Positions 5,765 to 15,837 are shown, numbered from the stretch's first letter. The stretch: DNA of 22,497 bases from Lachnospiraceae bacterium (GCA_900770785.1 CAAGLJ010000162.1:1-22497), one strand, 5' to 3'. Translations and numbers: made by a program. The notes: generated by a model from the sequence alone, not told the origin.

Positions 5765-6128
5765 GCTCTCTCACCTCAATTCCTTCCACAATGCACATCT
5801 GTCTCTTGATTTCTGCAAGCGGTATTTTCCCGTTCTGCCAATGGAATACCGTTTCCACAAAATTCTCCTCCTCGTCATAGAGAAGCTCTCCGGTCTTTCT
5901 GTCCACTACCGCTGATACCGCATACTCCGGTTGAAACACCCGGTCACTGTCACGATGGCAGTAGATTCCCTCATGGACCGTTATGGAAGACTGCGGAAGA
6001 TATACCCGAAGCCCGCTAAGAAGCAGTACCTTTCCATCCACCAAAAGCTCTCTGTCCGGCTCAGAAGGATATTCCTTTTCCCTAAGCAGCTTTTCCGCTA
6101 TTCCAAAAGGGCAGGAAAACTCTGTCAT
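5718..6128 (-). CDS. 136-aa acidic ICE protein, paralogue of the next gene
   Basis: The start is ATG 6128, which overlaps the sortase stop as ATGA and has AAGGAGGCGGTGG upstream; an in-frame start at 6188 would lie inside the sortase gene. The protein is cytoplasmic-looking, with core V Y L P ... H E G I Y C H ... P E Y A V and GKIPLAEI ... C, shared with the following gene. Small proteins of this kind, with a short beta-rich domain, are common near the giant methylase/helicase gene in Firmicute ICEs; they may belong to the large-polyvalent-protein-associated domains, but I cannot assign one. Function unknown. Confidence 0.7.
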   Translation of the reverse strand: MTEFSCPFGIAEKLLREKEYPSEPDRELLVDGKVLLLSGLRVYLPQSSITVHEGIYCHRDSDRVFQPEYAVSAVVDRKTGELLYDEEENFVETVFHWQNGKIPLAEIKRQMCIVEGIEVRERENTMQAARSRGNHK

Positions 6129-6745
6129 TCCACCGCCTCCTTTATGCTGCAGCTTACCACCAGCCGCATGGTGCCGCTGTTCTCGCATGTAAGGAGTGTC
6201 AGCTCGGTTTCTTCGCCCTGATCCTTAACGGAATTATCATAGGGACCGACCACCTTCATACTCTCTACCTCATAAAAATACTGATTGCCCTTTTTATCCG
6301 TCAACTTGATGACATCTCCCGCCTGCAGGGTTTTCAGGTTTGTAAAATAGGTTTCATATCGGCTGCTATTGTGACCTGCAAGGACACAGTTTCCGGCTTC
6401 GCCTATGCCTGCGGTGTCAGGGATATGCCCAATGCCGCAGGAAAGCTCATAGCTTCCGGCTCCCTCCAATACCGCATATTTGATGTCAAGCGCCTCAATC
6501 TCAATCAGACCGATTACCTCCGCTTTTGCAAGTGCGGCAGCATCCTCTTCACTAATGGCGGCTTCGGATGCCGTCTGCCCTTGCTCCTCTTTTTCCTCCT
6601 CATTCTCCTGTTCCACCACGATTTTCTGAAACTCCTGAAGCATCTGCTCGTTTCTCTGATTTCCAATGAACCGGAAATAAAGAGGGACTGACAGTAATGC
6701 CAGCCCCAGCACAATCAATATCCCTGCTATGATTTTTCTTTTCAT
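6125..6745 (-). CDS. Class D-type sortase
   Basis: The 206-aa protein has an N-terminal membrane anchor (about residues 5-26), an acidic linker (45-72), and a sortase domain. The catalytic triad is visible: His125 in LAGHNSS, Cys187 in TLLTC, and Arg194 in GTMRLVV. Length, N-terminal anchor and the TLLTC motif fit class D rather than A or B. Sortases cleave a C-terminal LPXTG-like signal and link the protein to peptidoglycan or to pili on the outer membrane face. It overlaps both neighbours by ATGA, so it is part of the ICE operon. No LPXTG-type substrate is encoded here, so the substrate is either elsewhere in the element or in the host. Confidence 0.9.
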   Translation of the reverse strand: MKRKIIAGILIVLGLALLSVPLYFRFIGNQRNEQMLQEFQKIVVEQENEEEKEEQGQTASEAAISEEDAAALAKAEVIGLIEIEALDIKYAVLEGAGSYELSCGIGHIPDTAGIGEAGNCVLAGHNSSRYETYFTNLKTLQAGDVIKLTDKKGNQYFYEVESMKVVGPYDNSVKDQGEETELTLLTCENSGTMRLVVSCSIKEAVE

Positions 6746-9700
6746 CTTCCCTCTTTTCCGGGCGGTCTTGTATGATAGGAATCTCCTTCCGCCACCCTGC
6801 TCTGTCCGTCTTTTTCCTGCCCTGCCAAGTCAATATCCTCTGCCCTGCCATTTTCCAAATCAAGCTGTACATTCAGCTCATTCAGTCTGGTGGTTTTCTC
6901 CATAAGCTCCGCCTCCTGTGCAAAAGGCTTTTCGTAGTCTGACTTAGACTGCTCCAAATCCCTCTGGTACTGTTCGATTTTCTTTGTCAGAAAATCCAGA
7001 TTTTCCGCTATGCCACCAAAGAGATTTTCCAGCTTTACCATGTTTCCCACAGGGCTTGTGGAAAGCTCCGCCTTGTAATCGGTCTTTCCCCGCAGCACCA
7101 TATAATTCACGCCGATAAAGTTCTTTTCCACTAAAAGATCAAAGCCCTTAAATGTGCCAAGATGTGTGGTTTCCCCGTTTTTACACCTGCTGACAGCCTC
7201 CAGCATGGCGGTTCCTCCGTCCACCCGCTCTATATATCTTGCCTTTCCAATGGTAACCGCAAAGTCCGGCTCCGATAAAAGCCCTGCTTCTGCCTGCTTT
7301 ATATCTGCTCTGACGCACTCTGCCTTTTCCTCTGCGGCAGCAATCAGCTTTGGAAAACGGATGGTAATGTTGTCCTCAAGGCTGTACTTCTGGCTGTCAT
7401 AGGTACTCTTTAGGAGCTTTAACCTCTGCACGTCATTTTCAAGCTGCATTTTCTCCTTAATCAGCGGATTTCCCGTTGCAACTGCCTTGATTTCCGCATA
7501 GGAAAGGGTTGCCTCGTCTATATCCTCACAGGTACGGGACACCGACTTGCTTGTCATGACCTGGGAAATAAAACGCTGCTTATTTTCCACCAGCGACCAT
7601 GAATACGCATCAAAGGTTCCTTTTGTCACATAGCGGTAAACTGCAATCTCCTCATTCTCGTTGCCCTGTCTTATTCCACGCCCCTCCCGCTGTTCAATGC
7701 AGGAAGGCTTCCAAGGGCAGTCAATGTGATGCATGGCAACTAAATACCGCTGCACATTGACACCGGTTCCGCATTGGTCGGTGGAGCCTATCATGATTTT
7801 TTTCTTTCCTGTCCGCATTTCCCGAAACAGCGTCTCCCTCTGTGCATCCGTCTTTGCATCATGCACGAAGGCAATCTCCTCTGCCGGAATTCCTTTCTTT
7901 ACAAGCTCGGTCTTGATATAGTTGTACACATCAAAGGTACGGTTCCCCTCTTTAAAAAGCTCCTCCCAATCCTCGCTCCATACGGTTTTCGGCGTGCCGA
8001 TGTCTGAGAAAACAAGCTGGCAGCCGATTTTTCCATCCGCATTGTGCTGGAAATATTCGGCTGCCACATTTTCGACTACCTTATTCAGTTTGCTGTCCGG
8101 GTTATTCGGTGCGTCCCGCTCCAACAGTCTTGCATCGGTTCCAAGTAACCTCGCCTCATTTGTGATTTTTAAGAAGTTATCTACCGAAGGATCAACGCCC
8201 CCTGCCCGGATTGCCTCCGCCCGGTCCACAAAGCTTTCCATGACCTGCTTTACATACCAGTCCGGCTCACTGTCCACGATGATATAACCTCCGCCACGAA
8301 GCCCCGGCACAGGCAGGGAAAGCATATCTGCGGTCTGGACATCTGCCACCTCCTTAAACAAGGTCATAAGCTCCGGCAGGTTGGTAAACTTGTTAAACCG
8401 GCTCTTGAACCGGAAACCGCTTCCCTCTACCGTAAGCTCTAACGCTGTTGTCACTTCCCCGAAGTTGGTCGCCCAGGAATCAAAATGATGGATTCCCATA
8501 CGCTCCAATGCCTGCTTCTGTAAATAAAGCTGCATGACATAAAGCTCACACATGGTATTGCTGACGGGAGTTCCCGTTGCAAACACGATACCCCTGCCAT
8601 CGTTTATCTCTGAAAGGTACTGACATTTCAACTGCATATCCGTAGCTTTCTGCGAACCGGAGCCTGAAATGCCGGAAACATTGTTCATCTTTGAAAATAT
8701 GGCGAGATTTTTAAAATGATGCGCCTCGTCTACTATAATGGAGTCAATACCAAGCTCCTCAAAGCAGATCAGGTCATCCTTCCTTGTTTCATCGGATAAG
8801 GCTTTTAGCTGCTGCTCCAGCCTTTTCTTCTGGCTCTCGATCTGCTTTATCGTCCACCGCTCTCCCTTTTCTGCCTTGATTTCTTCAATGGCAAAGGAAA
8901 GCTCCTGTATCTGCTCGTTTAACATCCGCTCCTTCCGTTCTTTGGAAATCGGGATTTTCTCAAATTGCGAGTGGGACATGATGATACAGTCATAATCCCC
9001 AGTTGCAATCCTTGAGATGAACTGCTTTCTCCGGCTCTTTTCAAAGTCCCGCTCCGTTGCCACAAGGATATTTGCGGAAGGATAAAGCCGCATAAATTCT
9101 CCGGCGGTCTGTCCGATCAGCGGCTTTGGAACCACAATGACATTTTTGTTGGCAAGTCCGAGCCGCTTCTGCTCCATGCAGGCTGCCATCATGGTGTAGG
9201 TCTTTCCTGCCCCTACCACATGTGCAAGCAGGGTGTTCCCGCCGAGCAAAATTCGTGCCACCGCATTTTTCTGGTGTTCCCGCAGCTTGATTTCCGGGTT
9301 CATACCGGGAAATTTCAGGTAAGAACCGTCATAGCTGCGGAGTCTTATGCAGTTAAAGGTATTGTTGTAATAATCCACATACTTCTGCCTGCGTTCCTGA
9401 TCCTTAAATATCCACCCCTTGAACGCCTCCTTTATCTGGTTCTGCTTTTCCCTTGCAAGCATGGTTTCCTTTTTGTTGACTTCATAATGATATTTTCCAT
9501 CCCCGTCCTCAATCCTGTCACGAACCGTAACGGTACGCAGATTTAAGGTATCCTCCATAATGGTATAGGCATCTATGCGGCTTGTACCGTAGGTTTTGGT
9601 TGCCGCAATAGACCTTTTATCCAGCGATTTATTTTCAATAAACCAATTCTGCCCGTAGGTGTTGTACTTAATCTGAATGCCGGAATTATAATACTGGCTT

Positions 9701-12700
9701 CTGACCGCCTGTGCCCTTCGTGGCGTTCCAAGAAGCTCATAGAGAAACTGCTCGTAGTCCTCCGGCTCAATCCAAGTCGTACCAATCCTGACCTCGATTT
9801 CCGAAGCGTCCAAATCCTTCGGCTGCACCTGCTCCAATGCCTGCACGTTGACAGCAAACAGCTCCCCGTTTTCTCCTGCGTATGCTTTGGCAATACGCAG
9901 CTTATCCCGGACATTGCCGGAAAGGTATTCATCCGCTGTTTTCCAGCCTGCATTCAGATTATTTTCGTTATACTCTGTGGGATCAAGATAAATCAGCCCG
10001 GAAAGCTCCTCCAGCAGAAGCCCTCTCTTTACCTCCGCCTCAGCGTCCTCAGACAGCGTGCTTCCCTCCGGTAACTGCTCCATTGCCTTCTTTATATCCG
10101 GCTCATAAATACTCAACATGAACGGGATGTTTACCGCACCAAACTCACTTACTGACACATTTAAGGCTTCCGTAGCTGTCTCCACACGGTCTACCTGATT
10201 TTTGGCACGGATGGTCTGCTTGTAAAACATATCCGCCTTTTTTACATTTCCATCCTCGTCCACAACCTCTAAGGAGCATAACAGCGGATAATCCGCATCG
10301 TCCTGAAATGCCTGTCTGTTTCCCCTGCCTGTAATCGGACCGTATTTTTTCACATAGGCATCGTACTTTTCATTTAAGAGCTGCTGCTGGAATTTCAGTT
10401 CCGCATCGCTGCACCCCTCTGTCTGGATAAAAATGAGCTGCCTTGTGACGGTACGGATTTCATCCATCAGCCGGATACGCTCCTCCATAGCGGCAGACAC
10501 CTCCTTCCGGTACATTTTGGAGTTTTCCCGGTAATAGAGCTTTCCGTCCACAAAGGTGTAGGTGTAATTCTTCACATCCGGATCAGCGTCAATCATATCC
10601 TTTATCGGTTCTGATGAATCCGACAGCTCCATGACATCGGTTATCCGTCCCTTTAGGTTAGATACCGCCTGGGAAAGAGCAGATTTCAAATCGAAGTTTT
10701 CATCGTGATTGACACAGCTTGTATATTTGCTTTCATCACCAAACATACGGGAATCATATTCCATCGTGCCGAGCATCATTTCCGGGTGTTCCACAAAGTA
10801 GGAATTGACTGCGATACCGTCCTCCGTCTTACCAAGATGTACCCAGTCCGGTTCTGTTACGATTTTATTCTCACGCTTTTGCAGAAAAATGATGTCACTC
10901 GTCACATCTGTACCTGCGCTGTCACGAAATGCTGTATTAGGAAGTCGTACCGCCCCAATAAGCTCCGCCCTTTCCGCCAGATATTTACGGACTGTCAGAT
11001 TTGCTTTATCCAGCGTGCCCTTGCTTGTGACAAATGCCACAATACCGCCCGGTCTGACCTTATCCAGAGCCTTTGCAAAGAAATAATCATGTATGCGGAA
11101 GTTATGCTTTGCATACTTCTTATCGTAGAGCTTAAAATCTCCAAACGGGATATTGCCCACCGCCACATCAAAGAAGTTATCCGGGAAAATAGTATCTTCA
11201 AACCCGGAAACCTTGATTTTTGCATCCGGATAAAGGAGCTTTGCAATTCTTCCTGAAATACCATCCTTTTCCACTCCATAAAGCCTGCTTCCGCTCATGG
11301 AATCCGGCATAGCTCCGAAAAAGTGACCGATACCAAGCGAAGGCTCTAAGATGGTTCCCTTTTCAAAGCCGAACTGTGATAGTCCCTGATATACCGCCGC
11401 AATGATTTCCGGTGAAGTATAAAAGGCTGTGGTGACGGACTCTCTTGCCTCATCATACTCAAAACCGGATAAAAGGCTCTTTAATTCCTCATATTCCTTT
11501 TTCCAGCTCTCATTCTTTTCATCGAAAACCTGCGGAATACCACCCCAGCCTACATACCTTGCAAGTATCTTCTGTTCCTCTTTGGTGGCTGCCCTGTCCT
11601 CGTATTCAATCTGCTTCATCAGACGGATAGCCTCTATATTCCACCCATACCTTGCTTTCTGTCCGGCTTTTGGAAGCTCCATTGCTTCAAAGCGGAAATT
11701 TTCTGTTTCTTTCTTGCTGTTTAAGATTTGCAGCTTATCTTCATACTGCTTTTCCAGAGCGGATTTCTTTTCATAAGGCTTTCCGTCAAAATCCTTTGCA
11801 TAACCTGCCATGCGAGCCTTATCCGTAAACAGTCCTGCCCTCACAAGGTATTCCATCACGCTGTAAAGCTGTTCGTAGGTAACGGATGCCCGCTTACGCT
11901 CCCCGTTCCGGTTCTTATAGTCCACCAGAAAGGTAGCCAGATTTGAGAAGTATTCAATCAGCCCATAGGCATTGTTGTGGTAGGCAGTCCTGTTTTCCCC
12001 TTCGCCCGCATAGTGGTTGACGATGCGGTTTAGGAAATAGAGCTTATCGGACTTTGGCAGCCCGCTTTCATGCACCATCTGTAAGAACGGCTGAAAGGGC
12101 TTTATAGAAGTGCTGTCCTGTAGATAAATCTCAATCGCTTCCCGCAGATCCTCCTCCATTGCCTCTACCTGCTCTAAGGCTTTGGGATAAGAGGCGTTGG
12201 AAGCAACAGGCTTTACCACATTTCCGTTTTGGTCTAAGACTGCCCCCGTTACCCTTTCTATGGACTCGTCCTGCTGTCCCTGCGGCTCTGCCTCGCCCGG
12301 TTCCGGCTCACTTCGCTGCACTTCCTCAATCTCTATCGCTTCAAAATCCGGCTCCTGCCGCATACGCTCTTTGTATTCATTGTAAATTTCCATGAATGCT
12401 GGACTTGCCTGAAAAGACTGCGGGCTTACCCTGAACTGTTCAAATACCTCCTCAGACAGATAATCATCCTCCTCTATCATGTGGAGAATCATGGAAGCAC
12501 AGTACGGGTAATCCTCCCTGTGTTCGCCCCTTGTACCGTCTGCCTTTACATAGGAGACGGTAATCCCCTCTTTATCCCTTGTGATACGGGTTTCCCCATA
12601 GGAACCCTCCATAGTATCGGACATAGAAAAATCTGCTCTTTCCTCTCCGTATACGGTTGCAAGAAATTCTGCTTTTGAATCAAGGGAAAGGTTGGTGGTA

Positions 12701-15270
12701 AAAATGTCATACAGCAGGGTTTTGACAGAAATATACTGAATTTCCTCATTAAAGTACCTTTTTAACGCCTCCTGCCACAGCTTTTCCTCCTGCCCGCTTT
12801 CAGCCGCTGTCTCCTGCGATTCCGCCATTCCCTGTGACTTTGCTGCTTCCTCCACCGCTTCCGCCATATCAGAAGCTCTGCGGCGGATAAATTTTTCTTT
12901 TTTCAGGTCAAGGCTTGCGGCTGCATCAAGGTTAAACTGAGCCATATCTTCCCAATGGATACGGTTATCCCTCTGGTATTGATCAAGCTCCAGACAGTTT
13001 TCCCTGATATAGTCATAAACTGCTCTGCCATGCCAAAGATGTTCCCCGTCTCCGGCGATAATGACATCGTAAGTATCATCCCATGCGACCTCTATATCCT
13101 TCCTGCCTGTTGCTTTCAAAATCCGTTCCACCAGCTCCACACGGTAATTCTGATGTTCCTCTGCTGTTTCAGAAAGGAATTTCTCGGTATCTTCTTTAAA
13201 AGCGGCTACTCCGGTTACGATTTTTCTGTCCTCAGCAATCTCGGCAAACTGTGCAAACTCTCCTCTTGTCTCGAATACGCCGTCTGCAATCATGCTTTCG
13301 ATGTATGCGGTGCAGTCCTGCCAATCTAACTCCGTCCGCCACTTTGTTTCGGTTTCATCGTAGAACTCTACGGAAATTCCCCAGTCATGACGCTCAATTT
13401 CACATTCCCCGTATTCATTTTCAAAGCGGCTCTGGGAGCTGAAAGAGAGCATACCTGTATGGTAGACTCTTGCCACAAACTGTATCCTGCTGCTGTCGGG
13501 ATAATCCTTGCTTAATACCTCTTTTAACCCGATATTCGCAATCGTTTCCCAAATGCCCTTATTGAAAAACTCCTCTAAGGGCTTCTGCCAAAGGGCGGCG
13601 GATACCTTATCCTTATCAAAGGCTTTCGGCGGCTGGTAATATTCCCCCGTCATAATCAGGAGGCTTAACTCCCGCTCCACGGCGTTCCAGTTTAAATATC
13701 CCTCCTTTTCCCCTTCCTCATCTCTCCACTCAAAACGTATTCCTTTTCCATGAATCGTATCATAGCCGTGCAGTCCGTACCCGTCTACGGGCCAGCCTGC
13801 ACCGCCCTGACCGTATTCCTTTTTAATCCGTTTTACACGCTCCCCGGCATCGGACACCGTATCAAAGATTTCATAAATCCTGCGTTTTCCATGCGAAAAG
13901 CCGCTGCCTTTAAGAAGCACTTCCCGGATATAATCATGGGGAACCACAAGCTCTGTTTTCGGCTTTTGGTAGGTGTATTTTTCCGGGATTTCAATATCCC
14001 CGTTTGGGGCAAAAGAAAAGGAAGCCTGTTCAAAGCTTCCTTTTTCCGTACTGCCTAGAGCGTTTAATTCCTCAAGCTCCCGGCTGATTTCACTGTTTAA
14101 CTGTTCCTGCCGCTCCTTTGTTTCCTCTAATGGAATTTCAGAACGACTTCTGCCATCACGATTTCCTCCGCCTGCGCTCCCGCCTGCTGTCTTAACTGCC
14201 ACATCTCCATCGTGGATTCCGGATTTTTCGGCGGGTTCTGCTTCAGGTACTCGTTCTCCAGAACCTCCATCATCTGATAGGCTTCTTCCTCCACTTCCTG
14301 CATCTTCTCCGCTAATTTCCCGAACCTCATGAGTGTCTGGTATCTCTCCCTGTGGTTCTCTTTCAGGTATTCCATCGCCCTGACTGCGAACCTGCCGAGG
14401 TTGGTCATGGATACCTTCTCCTCCGGTAATGTCAGGTCGGGATACAACATCCCGTCCGCTGCTTCGTGATACGTTATTCTCTCTGCCATAAGCAATACTC
14501 CTTTCCATCTGCGTCAATTCTTTTGCAATGCTTCTTAGCACTTCACAGGATATATCGCTTACAAGTGATCCCAAACGGTAGATTTCTTCTTCCGATGTAA
14601 ATGCGGTAATGAAAGAAAAATCTTGTTTTTCAGATGGAATGTCAAAGCCACACCGTGTAAATACCGCATACACAACACTTCTTTTTAACGCTTCCTCTGC
14701 CGTAACCTCTTGCGTTTCATCATCTACCTTTATTCTTTTCGTTCCTGCTAAATGAACAAGCTCGGTAATCCGTTCCCCGAACTCTGAGTCCATTATGACT
14801 CCGATCCGGTTTTCTGTAAAGGCTTTTAAGAAACTTTGTGCAGATTCTTTTTTCTCTGCTTCCCCGGCTGTTTTTGCCGCCGCAGTCAGCTCCTTATCCC
14901 CATGCTCCAAAAGATAGGCGGCATACTCCCTGATATTATCCTTGTTCAGCTCCCATGTCAGCTTACTGTTTCTGCCGCCTGTATCGCTGATGTCAAAGAC
15001 ATACCGCATTTCCTGCTTCAACGCCCTTGAAGGAAAGATTGCAATTCCCCGGCTTCCCCGCCTGACATATCTGCCGACCTTTTTCCATGTGTCAAAGTCT
15101 GCCACTAAGGTCGCCCTCGGACGCTGCATATAGACCATGAGGATGTTGCCAAACTCATAGCGGTAGAGCTGTCCGGCAAGGCGGCAGACGCTTTTCCATT
15201 CTGCCGCTCCCTTAGTGACCTCCCGGATGGCGTCATCGTATAGCTGGCTTACCTTATAATCCACGCTCAT
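6742..15270 (-). CDS. Giant ArdC-like / N6-adenine methylase / SNF2 helicase protein
   Basis: This 2842-aa polyprotein-like gene occupies over a third of the window. The N-terminus (about residues 1-95) resembles the ssDNA-binding domain of the antirestriction protein ArdC/LtrC. A Gly/Asp/Glu-rich linker follows (about 270-390), then several small domains. A methylase core has EPSLGIGHFFG near 1310 and the catalytic-type motif GNIPFGD near 1373. An SNF2-type helicase follows: Walker A VVGAGKT near 2020, DEAH (VDEAHHF) near 2182, motif III ATGTPVSN, and motif VI QREGRGIRQG near 2530. The C-terminus is coiled coil. The layout recalls phage DarB-like and ICE 'DEAD/DEAH box helicase family' proteins that protect incoming DNA from restriction. 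ATG 15270 has GGAGG 8 nt upstream, inside the end of the MT-A70 gene. The motif I Asn-Ile-Pro-Phe replaces the usual NPP[FY]. Confidence 0.9.
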   Translation of the reverse strand: MSVDYKVSQLYDDAIREVTKGAAEWKSVCRLAGQLYRYEFGNILMVYMQRPRATLVADFDTWKKVGRYVRRGSRGIAIFPSRALKQEMRYVFDISDTGGRNSKLTWELNKDNIREYAAYLLEHGDKELTAAAKTAGEAEKKESAQSFLKAFTENRIGVIMDSEFGERITELVHLAGTKRIKVDDETQEVTAEEALKRSVVYAVFTRCGFDIPSEKQDFSFITAFTSEEEIYRLGSLVSDISCEVLRSIAKELTQMERSIAYGRENNVSRSSGRDVVSRPDITGGEGIHDQPRQVRSQGDGIPEREPQGEIPDTHEVREISGEDAGSGGRSLSDDGGSGERVPEAEPAEKSGIHDGDVAVKTAGGSAGGGNRDGRSRSEIPLEETKERQEQLNSEISRELEELNALGSTEKGSFEQASFSFAPNGDIEIPEKYTYQKPKTELVVPHDYIREVLLKGSGFSHGKRRIYEIFDTVSDAGERVKRIKKEYGQGGAGWPVDGYGLHGYDTIHGKGIRFEWRDEEGEKEGYLNWNAVERELSLLIMTGEYYQPPKAFDKDKVSAALWQKPLEEFFNKGIWETIANIGLKEVLSKDYPDSSRIQFVARVYHTGMLSFSSQSRFENEYGECEIERHDWGISVEFYDETETKWRTELDWQDCTAYIESMIADGVFETRGEFAQFAEIAEDRKIVTGVAAFKEDTEKFLSETAEEHQNYRVELVERILKATGRKDIEVAWDDTYDVIIAGDGEHLWHGRAVYDYIRENCLELDQYQRDNRIHWEDMAQFNLDAAASLDLKKEKFIRRRASDMAEAVEEAAKSQGMAESQETAAESGQEEKLWQEALKRYFNEEIQYISVKTLLYDIFTTNLSLDSKAEFLATVYGEERADFSMSDTMEGSYGETRITRDKEGITVSYVKADGTRGEHREDYPYCASMILHMIEEDDYLSEEVFEQFRVSPQSFQASPAFMEIYNEYKERMRQEPDFEAIEIEEVQRSEPEPGEAEPQGQQDESIERVTGAVLDQNGNVVKPVASNASYPKALEQVEAMEEDLREAIEIYLQDSTSIKPFQPFLQMVHESGLPKSDKLYFLNRIVNHYAGEGENRTAYHNNAYGLIEYFSNLATFLVDYKNRNGERKRASVTYEQLYSVMEYLVRAGLFTDKARMAGYAKDFDGKPYEKKSALEKQYEDKLQILNSKKETENFRFEAMELPKAGQKARYGWNIEAIRLMKQIEYEDRAATKEEQKILARYVGWGGIPQVFDEKNESWKKEYEELKSLLSGFEYDEARESVTTAFYTSPEIIAAVYQGLSQFGFEKGTILEPSLGIGHFFGAMPDSMSGSRLYGVEKDGISGRIAKLLYPDAKIKVSGFEDTIFPDNFFDVAVGNIPFGDFKLYDKKYAKHNFRIHDYFFAKALDKVRPGGIVAFVTSKGTLDKANLTVRKYLAERAELIGAVRLPNTAFRDSAGTDVTSDIIFLQKRENKIVTEPDWVHLGKTEDGIAVNSYFVEHPEMMLGTMEYDSRMFGDESKYTSCVNHDENFDLKSALSQAVSNLKGRITDVMELSDSSEPIKDMIDADPDVKNYTYTFVDGKLYYRENSKMYRKEVSAAMEERIRLMDEIRTVTRQLIFIQTEGCSDAELKFQQQLLNEKYDAYVKKYGPITGRGNRQAFQDDADYPLLCSLEVVDEDGNVKKADMFYKQTIRAKNQVDRVETATEALNVSVSEFGAVNIPFMLSIYEPDIKKAMEQLPEGSTLSEDAEAEVKRGLLLEELSGLIYLDPTEYNENNLNAGWKTADEYLSGNVRDKLRIAKAYAGENGELFAVNVQALEQVQPKDLDASEIEVRIGTTWIEPEDYEQFLYELLGTPRRAQAVRSQYYNSGIQIKYNTYGQNWFIENKSLDKRSIAATKTYGTSRIDAYTIMEDTLNLRTVTVRDRIEDGDGKYHYEVNKKETMLAREKQNQIKEAFKGWIFKDQERRQKYVDYYNNTFNCIRLRSYDGSYLKFPGMNPEIKLREHQKNAVARILLGGNTLLAHVVGAGKTYTMMAACMEQKRLGLANKNVIVVPKPLIGQTAGEFMRLYPSANILVATERDFEKSRRKQFISRIATGDYDCIIMSHSQFEKIPISKERKERMLNEQIQELSFAIEEIKAEKGERWTIKQIESQKKRLEQQLKALSDETRKDDLICFEELGIDSIIVDEAHHFKNLAIFSKMNNVSGISGSGSQKATDMQLKCQYLSEINDGRGIVFATGTPVSNTMCELYVMQLYLQKQALERMGIHHFDSWATNFGEVTTALELTVEGSGFRFKSRFNKFTNLPELMTLFKEVADVQTADMLSLPVPGLRGGGYIIVDSEPDWYVKQVMESFVDRAEAIRAGGVDPSVDNFLKITNEARLLGTDARLLERDAPNNPDSKLNKVVENVAAEYFQHNADGKIGCQLVFSDIGTPKTVWSEDWEELFKEGNRTFDVYNYIKTELVKKGIPAEEIAFVHDAKTDAQRETLFREMRTGKKKIMIGSTDQCGTGVNVQRYLVAMHHIDCPWKPSCIEQREGRGIRQGNENEEIAVYRYVTKGTFDAYSWSLVENKQRFISQVMTSKSVSRTCEDIDEATLSYAEIKAVATGNPLIKEKMQLENDVQRLKLLKSTYDSQKYSLEDNITIRFPKLIAAAEEKAECVRADIKQAEAGLLSEPDFAVTIGKARYIERVDGGTAMLEAVSRCKNGETTHLGTFKGFDLLVEKNFIGVNYMVLRGKTDYKAELSTSPVGNMVKLENLFGGIAENLDFLTKKIEQYQRDLEQSKSDYEKPFAQEAELMEKTTRLNELNVQLDLENGRAEDIDLAGQEKDGQSRVAEGDSYHTRPPGKEGR

Positions 15271-15273
15271 TTC

Positions 15274-15837
15274 CTACACCTCCAATATCGCTTCTCTTAT
15301 ATCCTTCCCGTCTATTTCATCACCGAGACAGTCCCAGCCTTCGCATTTCTGTCTCGCAAACAACTCTATCCGGGGAACATCCCCGCACAGCTCCACAATC
15401 CGCTCTCGGATTTCATCCGGCTTTTTGCTATGCTCCATAATCCTTGCATCGCACACCTGCGGCACTGCCTTTGATACACGCTTTGGTCTGCCCTTTGTGC
15501 CGAGAATACAAATTTCTGAGTTGGAGCGAGTCCAGAAGCCAAGCCCCATAAAAAAGCTGTCCGCTTTCTTGTTTCTCTTTACCCAGTTGAAGCCACAGGT
15601 TTTGTAGGTAAAGCCCCAGCTTTTCATGACTGAGATTCCCTCCAGCAGACAGGGGAAAGTTACCCACAAAAAAAGAATACAGTCATCATCGGCAATAGTC
15701 TCTACCGGTAATGACCGTATTTCTTCAATGTTCATGGTATGATAATGGTTCTCTGCACTCCTGCCTTCCCCCTTTTTGGAATAGACCTTGTAATGCCAGG
15801 GCGGATCGGCATAAATAACCTTATATTTTTTCCCCAA
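15274..15837 (-). CDS. MT-A70-family adenine methyltransferase
   Basis: The 187-aa protein carries DPPW at residues 11-14 and the following strands ILFLWVTFP and GFTYKTCGFNWVKRNK, then SEICILGTKGRP and a terminal RIELFARQKCEGWDCLGDE; these are hallmark blocks of the MT-A70 family (N6-adenine methyltransferases, SAM-dependent). In bacteria and mobile elements such enzymes are usually orphan DNA methylases that protect against restriction or mark the element. The start is TTG 15837, directly abutting the stop of the upstream gene, with GGAGG 8 nt before it; no ATG lies before DPPW. Together with the giant methylase/helicase just downstream it forms a likely antirestriction block. Confidence 0.92.
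   Translation of the reverse strand: MGKKYKVIYADPPWHYKVYSKKGEGRSAENHYHTMNIEEIRSLPVETIADDDCILFLWVTFPCLLEGISVMKSWGFTYKTCGFNWVKRNKKADSFFMGLGFWTRSNSEICILGTKGRPKRVSKAVPQVCDARIMEHSKKPDEIRERIVELCGDVPRIELFARQKCEGWDCLGDEIDGKDIREAILEV

Noticed and set aside
6900..15100. Many plus-strand and alternative-frame open frames of 60-180 codons across the ICE genes
   Set aside because: They lie wholly opposite or inside well-supported minus-strand genes, lack ribosome binding sites and give low-complexity products rich in Ser, Pro, Cys and Arg.
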